From JAUIAI01 sp041396685 (GTDB taxonomy: Bacteria > Pseudomonadota > Gammaproteobacteria > Burkholderiales > Burkholderiaceae_E), in assembly GCA_041396685.1 (NCBI GenBank), contig JAWKYD010000025.1, positions 1 through 64,000 on the forward strand: 64,000 bases of DNA, read 5' to 3'. Within the stretch, counting starts at the first letter, position 1. The number at the start of each line of letters is the position of its first letter. The notes under the pieces are model-generated. The model did no database searches and was not told where the DNA came from. It saw only the letters and a list, made by a program, of their open reading frames with translations. This document shows positions 42,706 through 51,923 of the stretch, piece by piece. The position numbers and the translations under genes are program-made.

Positions 42706-44385
42706 TCAGGCCGTGGGCGCAGGGCGTCCGGCGTTCTCGAGCGCGGCACGGATGAAACTGATGAACAGCGGGTGCCCGTTGCGCGGCGTGGACGTGAATT
42801 CCGGGTGGAACTGCACGCCCAGGAACCACGGATGCGCGCCGTCGCCGGCGCGCTCGAGTTCGACGATCTCGGTCAGGCCCTCGTGCGGCGTGCGGGCCAC
42901 CACGCGCAGACCCGCACCGTCGATGCGCTCGACATAGCGGTTGTTGACCTCGTAGCGATGGCGGTGGCGCTCGTTCACGTACTCGCCGTAGATGGCGCCG
43001 GCCAGCGTGTCGGCCTTGACCGTGCAGCGCTGGGCACCCAGACGCATCGTGCCGCCGAGGTCGGAATCGGTCGAACGCCGCTCGAGCTGGCCTTCCCGGT
43101 CCTGCCACTCGGTGATCAGCGCCACCACGGGATGCGGCGTGGCCGGGTCGAATTCCGTGCTGTTCGCTCCGGCCAGACCGAGCACGTTACGCGAGAACTC
43201 GATGACCGCCAGCTGCATGCCCAGACAAATGCCCAGATAGGGCTTGCGCTGCTCGCGCGCGAAACGGATCGCGGCGATCTTGCCCTCCACGCCACGCTGA
43301 CCGAAGCCGCCCGGCACCAGGATGGCGTCGAACGGGCGCAATTGCTCGACGCCCTCGCGCTCGAGGACCTCGGAATCGATGTATTCGATGCGCACCCGGG
43401 ATTCGGTATGGATGCCGGCATGCACGAGGGCCTCGGACAGACTCTTGTAGGACTCGGTGAGATCGACGTACTTGCCGACCATCGCCACCCGCACCTCGTG
43501 CCTGGGATTGTGTAGCGCATTGACGATGGCGTCCCACTCGGCCAGCGCCGCCGGCGGCGCCTCGAGGCGCAGCAACTCGCAGATCTGGTCGTCGACGCCT
43601 TGCTCGTGCAGCATGCGCGGGATGGAATAGATGGTGTCGGCGTCCTCGACCGAGACCACGGCATCGAGCGGCACGTTCGAGAACATAGAGATCTTGGCGC
43701 GCTCGTCGTCGGGAATGCGGCGATCGGCGCGGCAGAGCAGCAGATCGGCCTGGATGCCGATTTCGCGCAGCTTTTGCACCGAGTGCTGGGTGGGCTTGGT
43801 CTTGAGTTCACCGGCCGAGGCGATGAAAGGCACCAGCGTCAGGTGCACGAAACACGCGCTGCCACGGTTCAGGCGCAGGCTCATCTGCCGCGCCGCCTCC
43901 AGGAACGGCAGTGACTCGATATCGCCTACCGTGCCGCCGATCTCGACGATCGCGACATCGGCGGGCCGGGTGCTGCCGTCGGGGTCGACCACCCGTGCGC
44001 CACGCTCCACGAACGCCTGGATCTCGTTGGTGATGTGCGGAATGACCTGCACCGTACGGCCCAGGTACTCGCCGCGGCGCTCCTTGCGCAGCACGGAATC
44101 GTAGATCTGGCCGGTGGTGAAATTGTTGACCCGGCGCATGCGCGCGCTGACGAAGCGCTCGTAGTGTCCCAGATCGAGGTCGGTCTCGGCGCCGTCTTCG
44201 GTGACGAAGACCTCGCCGTGCTGGAACGGGCTCATCGTGCCCGGATCGACGTTGATGTACGGATCGAGCTTGAGCAGGGTGACGCGCAGCCCGCGCGATT
44301 CGAGGAGCGCACCCATCGAGGCGGCGGCAATGCCCTTGCCAAGCGATGAGACCACGCCGCCGGTGACGAAAATGTACTTGGTCAT
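42706..44385 (-). CDS. pyrG: CTP synthase
   Basis: Amidates UTP to CTP using glutamine. It has 559 residues from the ATG at 44385 (MTKYIFVTGGVVSSLGKGI). The synthetase domain contains LKLDPYINVDPGTMSPFQHGE and EIGGTVGDIES. The glutaminase domain has the nucleophile Cys in YLGICLGMQLAVIEF and the His-Glu pair in VQFHPEFTS. The frame is open 85 codons upstream but that extension has no homology-like features. It begins the leftward cluster pyrG-kdsA-DUF1330-eno-ftsB-MFS and is divergent from the CoA-transferase genes. Confidence 0.97.
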   Translation of the reverse strand: MTKYIFVTGGVVSSLGKGIAAASMGALLESRGLRVTLLKLDPYINVDPGTMSPFQHGEVFVTEDGAETDLDLGHYERFVSARMRRVNNFTTGQIYDSVLRKERRGEYLGRTVQVIPHITNEIQAFVERGARVVDPDGSTRPADVAIVEIGGTVGDIESLPFLEAARQMSLRLNRGSACFVHLTLVPFIASAGELKTKPTQHSVQKLREIGIQADLLLCRADRRIPDDERAKISMFSNVPLDAVVSVEDADTIYSIPRMLHEQGVDDQICELLRLEAPPAALAEWDAIVNALHNPRHEVRVAMVGKYVDLTESYKSLSEALVHAGIHTESRVRIEYIDSEVLEREGVEQLRPFDAILVPGGFGQRGVEGKIAAIRFAREQRKPYLGICLGMQLAVIEFSRNVLGLAGANSTEFDPATPHPVVALITEWQDREGQLERRSTDSDLGGTMRLGAQRCTVKADTLAGAIYGEYVNERHRHRYEVNNRYVERIDGAGLRVVARTPHEGLTEIVELERAGDGAHPWFLGVQFHPEFTSTPRNGHPLFISFIRAALENAGRPAPTA

Positions 44386-44560
44386 GGGCACGAGGAGCCG
44401 TTTCCGCTGGCCTGCGCACCCTCGGCGCGCCGGACCGTTGGACGGCCACCAACGGAAATCGGCGATTATAGCGTTGCCGGCGGACTGTCCTGCCAGCCCG
44501 TTACGATGCCATGCGAACGAACGCCGGCGACCGCCCGCCGGGTCACGGGGCCCGCACGCA

Positions 44561-44566
44561 TATACT
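44561..44566 (+). promoter_or_regulatory. Possible -10 box for scoAB
   Basis: TATACT lies 95 bases before the scoA start in the 270-bp divergent gap with pyrG; it matches the sigma-70 -10 consensus at five of six positions. No matching -35 box is clear. Confidence 0.3.
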
Positions 44567-44655
44567 CCGCTATGTTCCAAATGCCCTGCGTGGTTTGACG
44601 GCCGGTTGCACCATGACTTGCCGCCGCTTTCCATCGGCAATATTCAGGAAACACG

Positions 44656-45357
44656 ATGAGCAAACTCTTCCCCAGCGCCGCTGAGGCGCTCGCCGACATC
44701 GTTCAGGACGGCCAGATGATCGCCGTGGGCGGTTTCGGGCTCTGCGGCATTCCCGAGGCCCTGATAGCCGCCCTGCGCGACTCCGGCGTCAAGGACCTCA
44801 CCTGCATATCGAACAACGCCGGCGTCGACGATTTCGGTCTGGGACTGCTGCTGCAAACCCGCCAGATCCGCAAGATGATCGCCAGCTACGTGGGCGAGAA
44901 CAAAGAGTTCGAACGCCAGTATCTGTCGGGCGAGCTCGAGCTGGAATTCACCCCGCAGGGCACCCTGGCCGAGAAACTGCGCGCCGGCGGCGCCGGCATT
45001 CCCGCATTCTTCACCCAGACCGGCTACGGCACGATCGTCGCCGAGGGCAAGGAGACCCGCGAGTTCGAGGGCCGCCACTACGTCATGGAGCGCGCGCTGC
45101 TGCCCGACGTGTCGCTGGTCAAGGCGCATACCGCCGACCGCGCCGGCAACCTGGTCTTCCGCCGCACGGCCCGCAACTTCAATCCGAACGTCGCAATGGC
45201 CGGCCGCATCTGCGTGGCCGAGGTCGAGGAGATCGTGCCCACGGGCTCGCTCGATCCCGACCACGTCCATCTGCCGGGCATCTATGTGCATCGCATCGTG
45301 CACAACCCCACGCCCGAGAAGCGCATCGAGCAGCGCACCACCCGGCCGGCCGCCTGA
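44656..45357 (+). CDS. scoA: 3-oxoacid CoA-transferase, subunit A
   Basis: Small-molecule CoA transferase alpha subunit (family I), moving CoA between succinyl-CoA and acetoacetate-type acids. It has 233 residues. The glycine-rich CoA-binding start is IAVGGFGLCGIPEALI, then CISNNAGVDDFGLGLLL and PDVSLVKAHTADRAGNLVFR. It is preceded by a CAGGA site and followed after 25 bases by subunit B. This is the AtoD/ScoA/PcaI family; the ScoA assignment rests on overall look, so other short-chain 3-oxoacids such as 3-oxoadipate are possible. Confidence 0.93.
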   Translation: MSKLFPSAAEALADIVQDGQMIAVGGFGLCGIPEALIAALRDSGVKDLTCISNNAGVDDFGLGLLLQTRQIRKMIASYVGENKEFERQYLSGELELEFTPQGTLAEKLRAGGAGIPAFFTQTGYGTIVAEGKETREFEGRHYVMERALLPDVSLVKAHTADRAGNLVFRRTARNFNPNVAMAGRICVAEVEEIVPTGSLDPDHVHLPGIYVHRIVHNPTPEKRIEQRTTRPAA

Positions 45358-45382
45358 GCCGCACAGCCAAGGAGCACACGAC

Positions 45383-46042
45383 ATGCCATGGACTCGTGAT
45401 CAGATGGCCGCCCGCGCCGCCAAGGAATTGCGCAACGGCTACTACGTCAATCTGGGTATCGGCCTGCCCACGCTGGTGGCCAACCACGTGCCGCACGGCA
45501 TGGAGGTCTGGCTGCAGAGTGAAAACGGTCTGCTCGGCATCGGTCCCTTTCCCACCGAGGACGAGATCGATCCCGACATGATCAATGCCGGCAAACAGAC
45601 CGTCACCACCCTGCCCGGCTCTTCCATCTTCGCCAGCGCCGACTCCTTCGCGATGATCCGCGGCGGCAAGATCAACCTGGCCATTTTGGGCGCGATGCAG
45701 GTCAGCGAGAGCGGTGACCTGGCCAACTGGATGATTCCCGGCAAGATGGTCAAGGGCATGGGCGGCGCGATGGATCTGGTGGCCGGCGTCGGCCGCGTCA
45801 TCGTGCTGATGGAGCACACCGCCAAGAGCAAGGGCGGTGGCGAGTCGCTGAAGATCCTGCCGCAGTGCGAGTTGCCGCTCACCGGTGTGGGCGTGGTCGA
45901 CATGATCATCACCGATCTCGGCGTGATCGAGGTCACCCAGGCCGGCCTGAAGCTGGTCGAAGTGGCGCCCGACGTCACCGTCGACGAGATCCAGGAAAGA
46001 ACCGGCTGCCCGCTCGACGTCAGTCAGGTCACCATCGACTGA
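45383..46042 (+). CDS. scoB: 3-oxoacid CoA-transferase, subunit B
   Basis: Beta subunit of the CoA transferase, 219 residues. The catalytic glutamate lies in QSENGLLGIGPFP, the S-E-N-G signature of this family. GGKINLAILGAMQVSESGDLANW and PLTGVGVVDMIITDLGV are also diagnostic. An AAGGAG site precedes the ATG at 45383. The stop codon lies inside a hairpin shared with the convergent thioesterase gene. Confidence 0.94.
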   Translation: MPWTRDQMAARAAKELRNGYYVNLGIGLPTLVANHVPHGMEVWLQSENGLLGIGPFPTEDEIDPDMINAGKQTVTTLPGSSIFASADSFAMIRGGKINLAILGAMQVSESGDLANWMIPGKMVKGMGGAMDLVAGVGRVIVLMEHTAKSKGGGESLKILPQCELPLTGVGVVDMIITDLGVIEVTQAGLKLVEVAPDVTVDEIQERTGCPLDVSQVTID

Positions 46043-46069
46043 TTGGCTGGCCGGGCGCGCCGATCAGTC
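46037..46069. terminator. Hairpin spanning both convergent stop codons (scoB / thioesterase)
   Basis: GACTGATTGGC (46037-46047) pairs with GCCGATCAGTC (46059-46069) at ten of eleven positions, the eleventh being a possible G-U. The stem includes the scoB TGA and, on the other strand, the thioesterase TGA. It probably ends transcription or protects 3' ends in both directions. Confidence 0.6.
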
Positions 46070-46579
46070 GCGGGGCAGGCGCCTGACCGGCTCGGTCATG
46101 CGCTTGCGGACCTCCTGCGGAATCGGCATCGAGCGCCGGCTGGGCACGTTGATCCAGACGATCTTTGCGCCCCCCGAAGCCACGATGGTCCCCGGTGAAT
46201 CGGTCCGGCAGATGTCGCAATAGGTTTGCAGGCTCGAGCGGCCGATCTCGCCGATCGACAGGGTCACGCGCACGCTGCCCGGGTAGCGCAGTTCCTCGAG
46301 AAAGCTGCAGAACGCATTGATGATGACCGGGCCGTCGTCGTCGCCGGCGGCGGGCACGGCCATGGCATCGAACCAGCTGATGCGCGCCTGCTCCATGTAG
46401 CGGAAGAACTCGGTGTTGTTGACATGGCCCATCGCGTCCATGTCGCCCCAGCGGATCGGGATGTCGAGCTCGAACACCGGCAGGCGGTCGCCACGTCGCA
46501 GCGCCAGCGCGTCTTCGATGGTGGCCGGCAGACCGCTGCCGGTCGCGGCCGAACCGCCGGCGTCGTCTGCTTCACTCAT
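46064..46579 (-). CDS. Acyl-CoA thioesterase, hotdog fold (YbgC/FadM-like)
   Basis: A 171-residue hotdog-fold enzyme. IPIRWGDMDAMGHVNNTEFFRYMEQARISWF is the classic 4-hydroxybenzoyl-CoA thioesterase-type signature, with Asp in WGDMD as the likely catalytic residue. SLQTYCDIC and IVWINVPSRRSMPIP follow. The start at 46579 has a strong GGAGG site. Neighbouring CoA transferase, SDR and ETF-QO genes suggest acyl-CoA turnover. The substrate chain length is not readable. Confidence 0.88.
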   Translation of the reverse strand: MSEADDAGGSAATGSGLPATIEDALALRRGDRLPVFELDIPIRWGDMDAMGHVNNTEFFRYMEQARISWFDAMAVPAAGDDDGPVIINAFCSFLEELRYPGSVRVTLSIGEIGRSSLQTYCDICRTDSPGTIVASGGAKIVWINVPSRRSMPIPQEVRKRMTEPVRRLPRD

Positions 46580-46745
46580 TGCCAGCCTCCGCACACGGGC
46601 CCATCCGGGTCATTCATCGCAAACTCTCCGTCACCAAGCCGCAGCGAAGCGGCATGTGCAGACGCACCGACCGCGCTGCATCCTGTCGTGTCAGATGGAG
46701 ACGGCGCGCACGGAAGTCAAGCGGCGCTCGCTCGCTGGTACTCTG

Positions 46746-47519
46746 TCAGAGCGCGAAGCCGTCGTCGGCGGCAACCACGGCGCCGTTGATGAATCGGGAA
46801 TCGTCGGCGCACAACAGCAACAACAGGCCGTCGAGGTCGCCCGGCTCGCCGACGCGTCGGCGCGGCAGCATCGCGATCAGCCGCTGGCCGGCCTCGGTAT
46901 CCCAGTGCGCATCGTTCATCTCGGTGCGGATGTAGCCCGGGCAGATGGCATTGACATTGATGCCGTAGCGCCCCCACTCCAGTGCCATGGCCTTGGTCAT
47001 CTGCACCACCGCCGCCTTGCTCATGCAATAGACGCCGATCTGAGGCAGCACCTTGAGCCCCGCCATGGACGCGATGTTGACGATGCGGGCCGCGTGCTCG
47101 GGCTTGTCCTTGGCGCGGTGAATCATGCGCAGGGCCACCGCCTGGGCGACGAAGAACGCGCCGCGCGTGTTGGTGTCGAACACGAAGTCGTAATCTTCGG
47201 GGGTCACGTCCACCAGCCGCTGGGTGGTGCTGACGCCGCTGTTGTTGACCAGGATATCGAGCGGGCCGGCGAGTTCCTCGGCCTCGTGAACGGCCTCGGC
47301 GATCGTTTCGGGCCGGGTGACGTCCAGAGTGACGACGCTGGCCGCTCCACCGTCGGCTTCGATCTCGGCGCGCAGTTCCTTCAACCGCTCGATGCGGCGC
47401 GAGGCGAGCACGACGTGCGCCCCACTGGCCGCCAGGACGCGGGCGAAGCGATTGCCGAGGCCGCTGGAGGCGCCGGTGACGAGTGCGGTCTTGCCGCGAA
47501 GATCGACGGACAGGCTCAT
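46746..47519 (-). CDS. Short-chain dehydrogenase/reductase
   Basis: A 257-residue classical SDR. The Rossmann motif is TALVTGASSGLGNRFA, the structural motif is ILVNNSGVS, catalytic Ser is in IVNIASMAG and Tyr-x3-Lys in YCMSKAAV; CPGYIRTEM follows. The cofactor preference looks NADP-like because of the basic pair in VLASRRIERL. FabG-like or hydroxyacyl-CoA-type activity is plausible given its neighbours. It is divergent from ETF-QO with a 129-bp gap. Confidence 0.9.
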   Translation of the reverse strand: MSLSVDLRGKTALVTGASSGLGNRFARVLAASGAHVVLASRRIERLKELRAEIEADGGAASVVTLDVTRPETIAEAVHEAEELAGPLDILVNNSGVSTTQRLVDVTPEDYDFVFDTNTRGAFFVAQAVALRMIHRAKDKPEHAARIVNIASMAGLKVLPQIGVYCMSKAAVVQMTKAMALEWGRYGINVNAICPGYIRTEMNDAHWDTEAGQRLIAMLPRRRVGEPGDLDGLLLLLCADDSRFINGAVVAADDGFAL

Positions 47520-47648
47520 GGTTCGGCGACAGGGTGACGGTGAGCTGCCCAGTTTAGCAGGCGGTTTGCGCCCGACTCCCGGCTTCGTCACAATCTATGT
47601 GTTCCGAACGACTGACCCACCCGCCACAGAGAACACGGAGAACGCCCC

Positions 47649-49301
47649 ATGGAAGTCGAACGCGAATCGATGGAATTCGACGTGGTCGTCGTGGGCGGCG
47701 GCCCGGCCGGCCTGTCGGCGGCCATCCGCCTCAAGCAGTTGGCGGCCGAACGCGATCACGAGATCAACGTCTGCGTGATCGAGAAAGGCTCCGAGATCGG
47801 CGCGCACATCCTCTCGGGCGCGGTCATGGACCCCATCGCCATCAATGAGCTGTTGCCGGACTGGAAGACCCAGGGCGCGCCGTTGAACACGCCGGTCACC
47901 GAGGACCGCTTCCTGTTTCTCACCGAGCGCGGGGCGCGCCAGACGCCCGATTGGATGCTACCGGCCTGCTTCAAGAATCACGGCAACTACGTGGTCAGCC
48001 TGGGCAATGTGGTGCGCTGGCTGGGTGAACAGGCCGAGGCCATGGGTGTCGAGATCTACCCCGGCTTCGCTGCCGCCGAGATCCTGTTCAACGACGACGG
48101 CTCGGTGCGTGGCGTGGCCACCGGCAACATGGGCGTGGGCCGTGACGGCGAGCCCACCGATGCCTTTCAGCCCGGCATCGAACTGCTGGCCCGCTACACC
48201 TTGTTCGCCGAGGGTTCGCGCGGGCACCTGGGCAAACAACTGATCGCCCGCTACGACCTGGCCAAGGGCCGTGATCCTCAAAGCTACGGCATCGGCCTGA
48301 AAGAGCTCTGGGAGATCGACCCGGCCAAGCACAAACCCGGTCTGGTCGTGCACACGGCCGGCTGGCCGCTCGACGCCAACACCTACGGCGGCTCATTTCT
48401 CTACCACCTCGAGAACAACCAGGTCGCGGTCGGCTACGTGGTCGGCCTGAACTACGCCAACCCGTATCTGTCGCCGTTCGAGGAATTCCAACGCTACAAG
48501 ACGCACCCGTCGATCCGCACGTTCTTCGAAGGCGGCAAGCGCATCTCCTACGGCGCGCGCGCCATCACGGCCGGCGGCATCAACAGTCTGCCCCGCACGG
48601 TGTTTCCCGGCGGCGCCCTCATCGGCTGTGACGCCGGCTACCTGAATGCCTCACGCATCAAGGGCAGCCATGCCGCCATCAAGACCGGCGCGTTGGCGGC
48701 CGAGGCTGCGTTCGACGCCGTCGTTGCCGATCGCCGGCACGACGAACTGAGCGCCTATCCGCAGGCCTTCGAGCGATCCTGGCTGCACGACGAGCTGCAT
48801 CGGGCCCGCAACTTCAAGCCCATGATGAGCAAAGGGCTCTACGTGGGCACCCTGCTCGTCGGCATCGACCAGGTGGTGTTCAAGGGCAAGGCGCCGTTCA
48901 CGATGCACGGCAGCAAACCCGACAACGAATACCTGCGTCCGGCGACCGAGTTCCAGCCCATTCAATATCCGAAGCCCGACGGCAAGCTCACCTTCGACAA
49001 GCTCTCGTCGGTGTTCATCTCGAACACCAATCACGAGGAAAACCAGCCGGTGCACCTGACGCTCAAGCGCGACGACGTACCGGTGGCGATCAACCTTGCC
49101 AAGTACGCGGGCCCCGAGCAGCGCTATTGCCCGGCTGGTGTCTACGAGTTCGTCAAGGACGACGAGAGCGGTGCCGACAGGCTGCAGATCAATGCGCAGA
49201 ACTGCGTGCACTGCAAGACCTGCGACATCAAGGATCCAACCCAGAACATCGTCTGGGTCGTGCCCGAGGGCGGCGGCGGGCCGAACTATCCCAACATGTG
49301 A
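47649..49301 (+). CDS. Electron transfer flavoprotein-ubiquinone oxidoreductase
   Basis: A 550-residue membrane-associated iron-sulfur flavoprotein that passes electrons from ETF (fed by acyl-CoA and other dehydrogenases) to ubiquinone. FAD binding is at VVVVGGGPAGLSAAIRL. ETF-QO blocks are IEKGSEIGAHILSGAVMDP, GIGLKELWEIDPAKHKPG, GGSFLYHLENNQVAVGYVVG and GGINSLPRTVFPGG. The C-terminal [4Fe-4S] ligands are all present: RYCPAGVYEF and NCVHCKTCDIKDP. It links the acyl-CoA genes next door to respiration. Confidence 0.96.
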   Translation: MEVERESMEFDVVVVGGGPAGLSAAIRLKQLAAERDHEINVCVIEKGSEIGAHILSGAVMDPIAINELLPDWKTQGAPLNTPVTEDRFLFLTERGARQTPDWMLPACFKNHGNYVVSLGNVVRWLGEQAEAMGVEIYPGFAAAEILFNDDGSVRGVATGNMGVGRDGEPTDAFQPGIELLARYTLFAEGSRGHLGKQLIARYDLAKGRDPQSYGIGLKELWEIDPAKHKPGLVVHTAGWPLDANTYGGSFLYHLENNQVAVGYVVGLNYANPYLSPFEEFQRYKTHPSIRTFFEGGKRISYGARAITAGGINSLPRTVFPGGALIGCDAGYLNASRIKGSHAAIKTGALAAEAAFDAVVADRRHDELSAYPQAFERSWLHDELHRARNFKPMMSKGLYVGTLLVGIDQVVFKGKAPFTMHGSKPDNEYLRPATEFQPIQYPKPDGKLTFDKLSSVFISNTNHEENQPVHLTLKRDDVPVAINLAKYAGPEQRYCPAGVYEFVKDDESGADRLQINAQNCVHCKTCDIKDPTQNIVWVVPEGGGGPNYPNM

Positions 49302-49307
49302 GCGACA

Positions 49308-49326
49308 CGCCAGCCGGACGCTGGCG
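49308..49326 (+). terminator. Hairpin after ETF-QO
   Basis: A perfect 7-bp inverted repeat CGCCAGC / GCTGGCG with loop CGGAC begins 7 bases after the ETF-QO stop, in the 91-bp gap to a convergent gene. There is no T-tract. Confidence 0.55.
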
Positions 49327-49392
49327 GCGCCGCTTGCGCCCCACGGACCCACGCGGGCCGGTGTCGGAACGCGGCGCGGGCAGCGGCCGCGC

Positions 49393-50787
49393 TCAGACGA
49401 GCGCTCCTTGCTCGACGAGCGTGCCGCGTAGGTCCGCAATCGACAACTGGCGCAGATCGACGGGACGATCACCCTGCCCGACTGCCATGGCCGCGGCGGT
49501 TCCCGCCGCCTGTCCGACCGCCATGCAGGTTCCCATCACACGCACGGAGGCCTGACCTTCGCGCGTCGTCGACAGGCAGCGACCGGCGACCAGGAGATTG
49601 TCGAAGCCGCGCGGAAGCAGGCATCCGAAGGGAATGCCGAAATAGCCGCCTTCGTTGACGATCTTCCAGCGAACGCCCCGCCCCGGCACCCAGACGTCGA
49701 TCGGATGGCCGCCGCGCGCGATTGCCTCCGGGCTCTTGCGCGCCAAGGTGATGTGTTCGCCGTCGAGCACGTGGTCGCCCACGATCCGTCGCCCCTCGCG
49801 GATACCGACCCGCGGCGCCAGTCCAGAGAACATAGCATTCTCGAAACCAGGCACCCGTCGAGAGAGAAATCGCGCGCAGATCATCACTTGCTTGAGCAGC
49901 GCGCCGTAGCTGCTGCTCAACGCGCGCGTGTCGGTGGGATCGACATTGGTGATCTTGGTGGAGTTGATGCTGACCTCGCGCCGTTCCATGGACAGCGGCG
50001 CGATCGCTACGATCGAGGTCTCGTAGAGCTCGCCCGAATCGATGGCCTGGGTCAGCAATGGTCCGGTGCCGCTCAGGGCGAGCTTGGGCAAACCTTGCTC
50101 GACGAGCCCGCGAATCGCCTCCTCGCGGCCGGGCGCGATCGAGGTGAAGGCTTCTTCGGAAATCGCGAAATTCTCCGGGTGTTCTCGCATGAACGCGAGC
50201 AGACGCGGCGTGTCGACCCCGATCATGCGAAACACCAGGGTGAGCGACTGGAACGCGCCGGCGCCATCGCCCGCCTGGACCGCACCGCCGGCGGCGTTGA
50301 CGATTTCGGCGTCGCCGGTGCAGTCGATGAACACCTTGGCACGGACCAGACAACGGCCGAGCTTGTTGTGCACGACCACGCCGGCGAGGCGTCGGTCTTC
50401 CAGGACCACCTCGGTGGCCATCGTATAGAGCCTGACCTCGATGCCCGCACGCTCGACCAGATTGGCCACGGCGACCTTCATGTACTCGGGATCGAAGGAG
50501 ACGAAGTGCAGCGGCCGGAAGTCGCGCGTGTCGGCAACGAAGCCGCCCAGGTCGCGACATTCCTCGAGCAACTCGTCGGCAATGCCGGCGACCAGCTTCT
50601 CACCGTTGGAGGCGCGCATGCCCAGGATGTTGATGCCGCTGAGAAGCTCACCACCAAGGGTCGTCCCGGCATCGACGAGCAGCGTGCGCGCGCCGTTGCG
50701 TGCCGCGCAGATTGCCGCGACGACACCGCTCGCGCCGGCACCCACGACGACGACGTCGAAGCTCTCTTCCCGCAGAACCTGGGTCAT
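49393..50787 (-). CDS. FAD-dependent oxidoreductase of an ABC-transporter operon
   Basis: A 464-residue flavoprotein of the FAD_oxidored (PF12831-like) type. The dinucleotide site is VVVVGAGASGVVAAICAARN; ELLSGINILGMRAS, VFIDCTGDAEIVNAAGG and the C-terminal NLLVAGRCLSTTREGQASVR and MGTCMAVGQAAGTAAAMAV are family blocks. The start at 50787 has an AGGAGA site and overlaps the ABC ATPase gene by four bases. As the last gene of a sugar-type import operon it probably oxidises the imported compound or its first product; the substrate is unknown. Confidence 0.88.
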   Translation of the reverse strand: MTQVLREESFDVVVVGAGASGVVAAICAARNGARTLLVDAGTTLGGELLSGINILGMRASNGEKLVAGIADELLEECRDLGGFVADTRDFRPLHFVSFDPEYMKVAVANLVERAGIEVRLYTMATEVVLEDRRLAGVVVHNKLGRCLVRAKVFIDCTGDAEIVNAAGGAVQAGDGAGAFQSLTLVFRMIGVDTPRLLAFMREHPENFAISEEAFTSIAPGREEAIRGLVEQGLPKLALSGTGPLLTQAIDSGELYETSIVAIAPLSMERREVSINSTKITNVDPTDTRALSSSYGALLKQVMICARFLSRRVPGFENAMFSGLAPRVGIREGRRIVGDHVLDGEHITLARKSPEAIARGGHPIDVWVPGRGVRWKIVNEGGYFGIPFGCLLPRGFDNLLVAGRCLSTTREGQASVRVMGTCMAVGQAAGTAAAMAVGQGDRPVDLRQLSIADLRGTLVEQGALV

Positions 50788-51923
50788 GTCTGTTCTCCTG
50801 CGAACGCGCAGTTGAGCGCGCGCCCGGATTGCTTGTCGAAAAGCCTGAGGCGCGTACGTTCGAGCACCAGCGGCAGGTTCTCGCCCCGTCGGACGGGCAA
50901 CATGGCGTCCGTGCGGCACTGCACCTCCTGACCGCCCGCCAGCGTGACGATCAGGATCTTGTCGGGGCCTGATAGCTCGATCTGCTCGACCCGACCGACG
51001 ACATCGGCCGATTCGCCCTCACGGGCCGGGCGGATGCCCTCGGCACGCACGCCCAGGGTCACGCTCAGGTCGGCATCGGCGCCGGCATCCAGCGCCGACA
51101 ATGCCAGGCGCACACCAGGTGCCGCGATCGCCAGACGTCCGTTCGCGGAGTCCAGCACGGCATCGAGAAAGTTCATACCCCGCTCACCGACGAAGTTGGC
51201 CACGAAGGTATTGACCGGTCGGTCGTAGATCGCTTCTGGCGGGCCGACCTGTTGCAGCCTGCCGTGACTGAATACTGCGACCCGATCGGACAGACCGAGC
51301 GCCTCGCTCTGATCGTGCGTGACGTAGATCGTGGTCGCGCCGACGCGCTCGTGGAGCGCCTTGATATCGCGACGCATCTGGATTCTGAGCCGCACGTCGA
51401 GATTGGACAGCGGCTCGTCGAGCAGCAGCACGGACGGATCACGGATCATCGCGCGCCCCAGCGCGACCCTTTGCTGCTGCCCGCCCGACAACTCCCTGGG
51501 GTAGCGATGCAGCAGATCCTGCAAGCCCAGGCCGGGCGCGATCCGCCCGATGGCCTGCGCGATCTCGGCATCGGGTTTGCGTCTCTGGCGGACCTTGAGC
51601 GGGAAAGCGAGGTTCTCGCGCACCGTCATGTGCGGGTACAGCGCGTAGCTCTGGAAGACCATCGCGATGTTGCGCTTGTCGGGGGAGAGTTCGTTGACCA
51701 CCCGATCGTCGATACGGATCTCGCCGCTATCGGCGCCGATCAGTCCGGCCAGGAGATTGAGAGTCGTGCTCTTGCCCGACCCCGAAGGTCCGAGCAGCGA
51801 TACGAATTCGCCCGCCCGGATATCGAGGTCGAGACCGTCCAGAGCCACGAGAGCGCCGTAGCGCTTGCAGACCCCTCGAAACGAAACCTTCGGTGTCGCC
51901 ACCGCTGTCTGGCCCATCGTCAT
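50784..51923 (-). CDS. ABC transporter ATP-binding protein (UgpC/MalK-like)
   Basis: A 379-residue ATPase of carbohydrate-type importers. Walker A is LLGPSGSGKSTTLN, the Q-loop is MVFQSYALYPHM, the signature is LSGGQQQRVALGRA, Walker B is VLLLDEPLSNLD and the switch is YVTHDQSEA. The C-terminal regulatory TOBE domain (about 240-379) is present, for example LGVRAEGIRPAREG. It overlaps both the upstream permease and the downstream oxidoreductase by four bases. Confidence 0.95.
   Translation of the reverse strand: MTMGQTAVATPKVSFRGVCKRYGALVALDGLDLDIRAGEFVSLLGPSGSGKSTTLNLLAGLIGADSGEIRIDDRVVNELSPDKRNIAMVFQSYALYPHMTVRENLAFPLKVRQRRKPDAEIAQAIGRIAPGLGLQDLLHRYPRELSGGQQQRVALGRAMIRDPSVLLLDEPLSNLDVRLRIQMRRDIKALHERVGATTIYVTHDQSEALGLSDRVAVFSHGRLQQVGPPEAIYDRPVNTFVANFVGERGMNFLDAVLDSANGRLAIAAPGVRLALSALDAGADADLSVTLGVRAEGIRPAREGESADVVGRVEQIELSGPDKILIVTLAGGQEVQCRTDAMLPVRRGENLPLVLERTRLRLFDKQSGRALNCAFAGEQT

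Noticed and set aside
44386..44640. 85-codon upstream extension of pyrG
   Set aside because: CTP synthase starts canonically with MTKYIFVTGGVVSS at 44385; the upstream frame is open by chance in GC-rich DNA.
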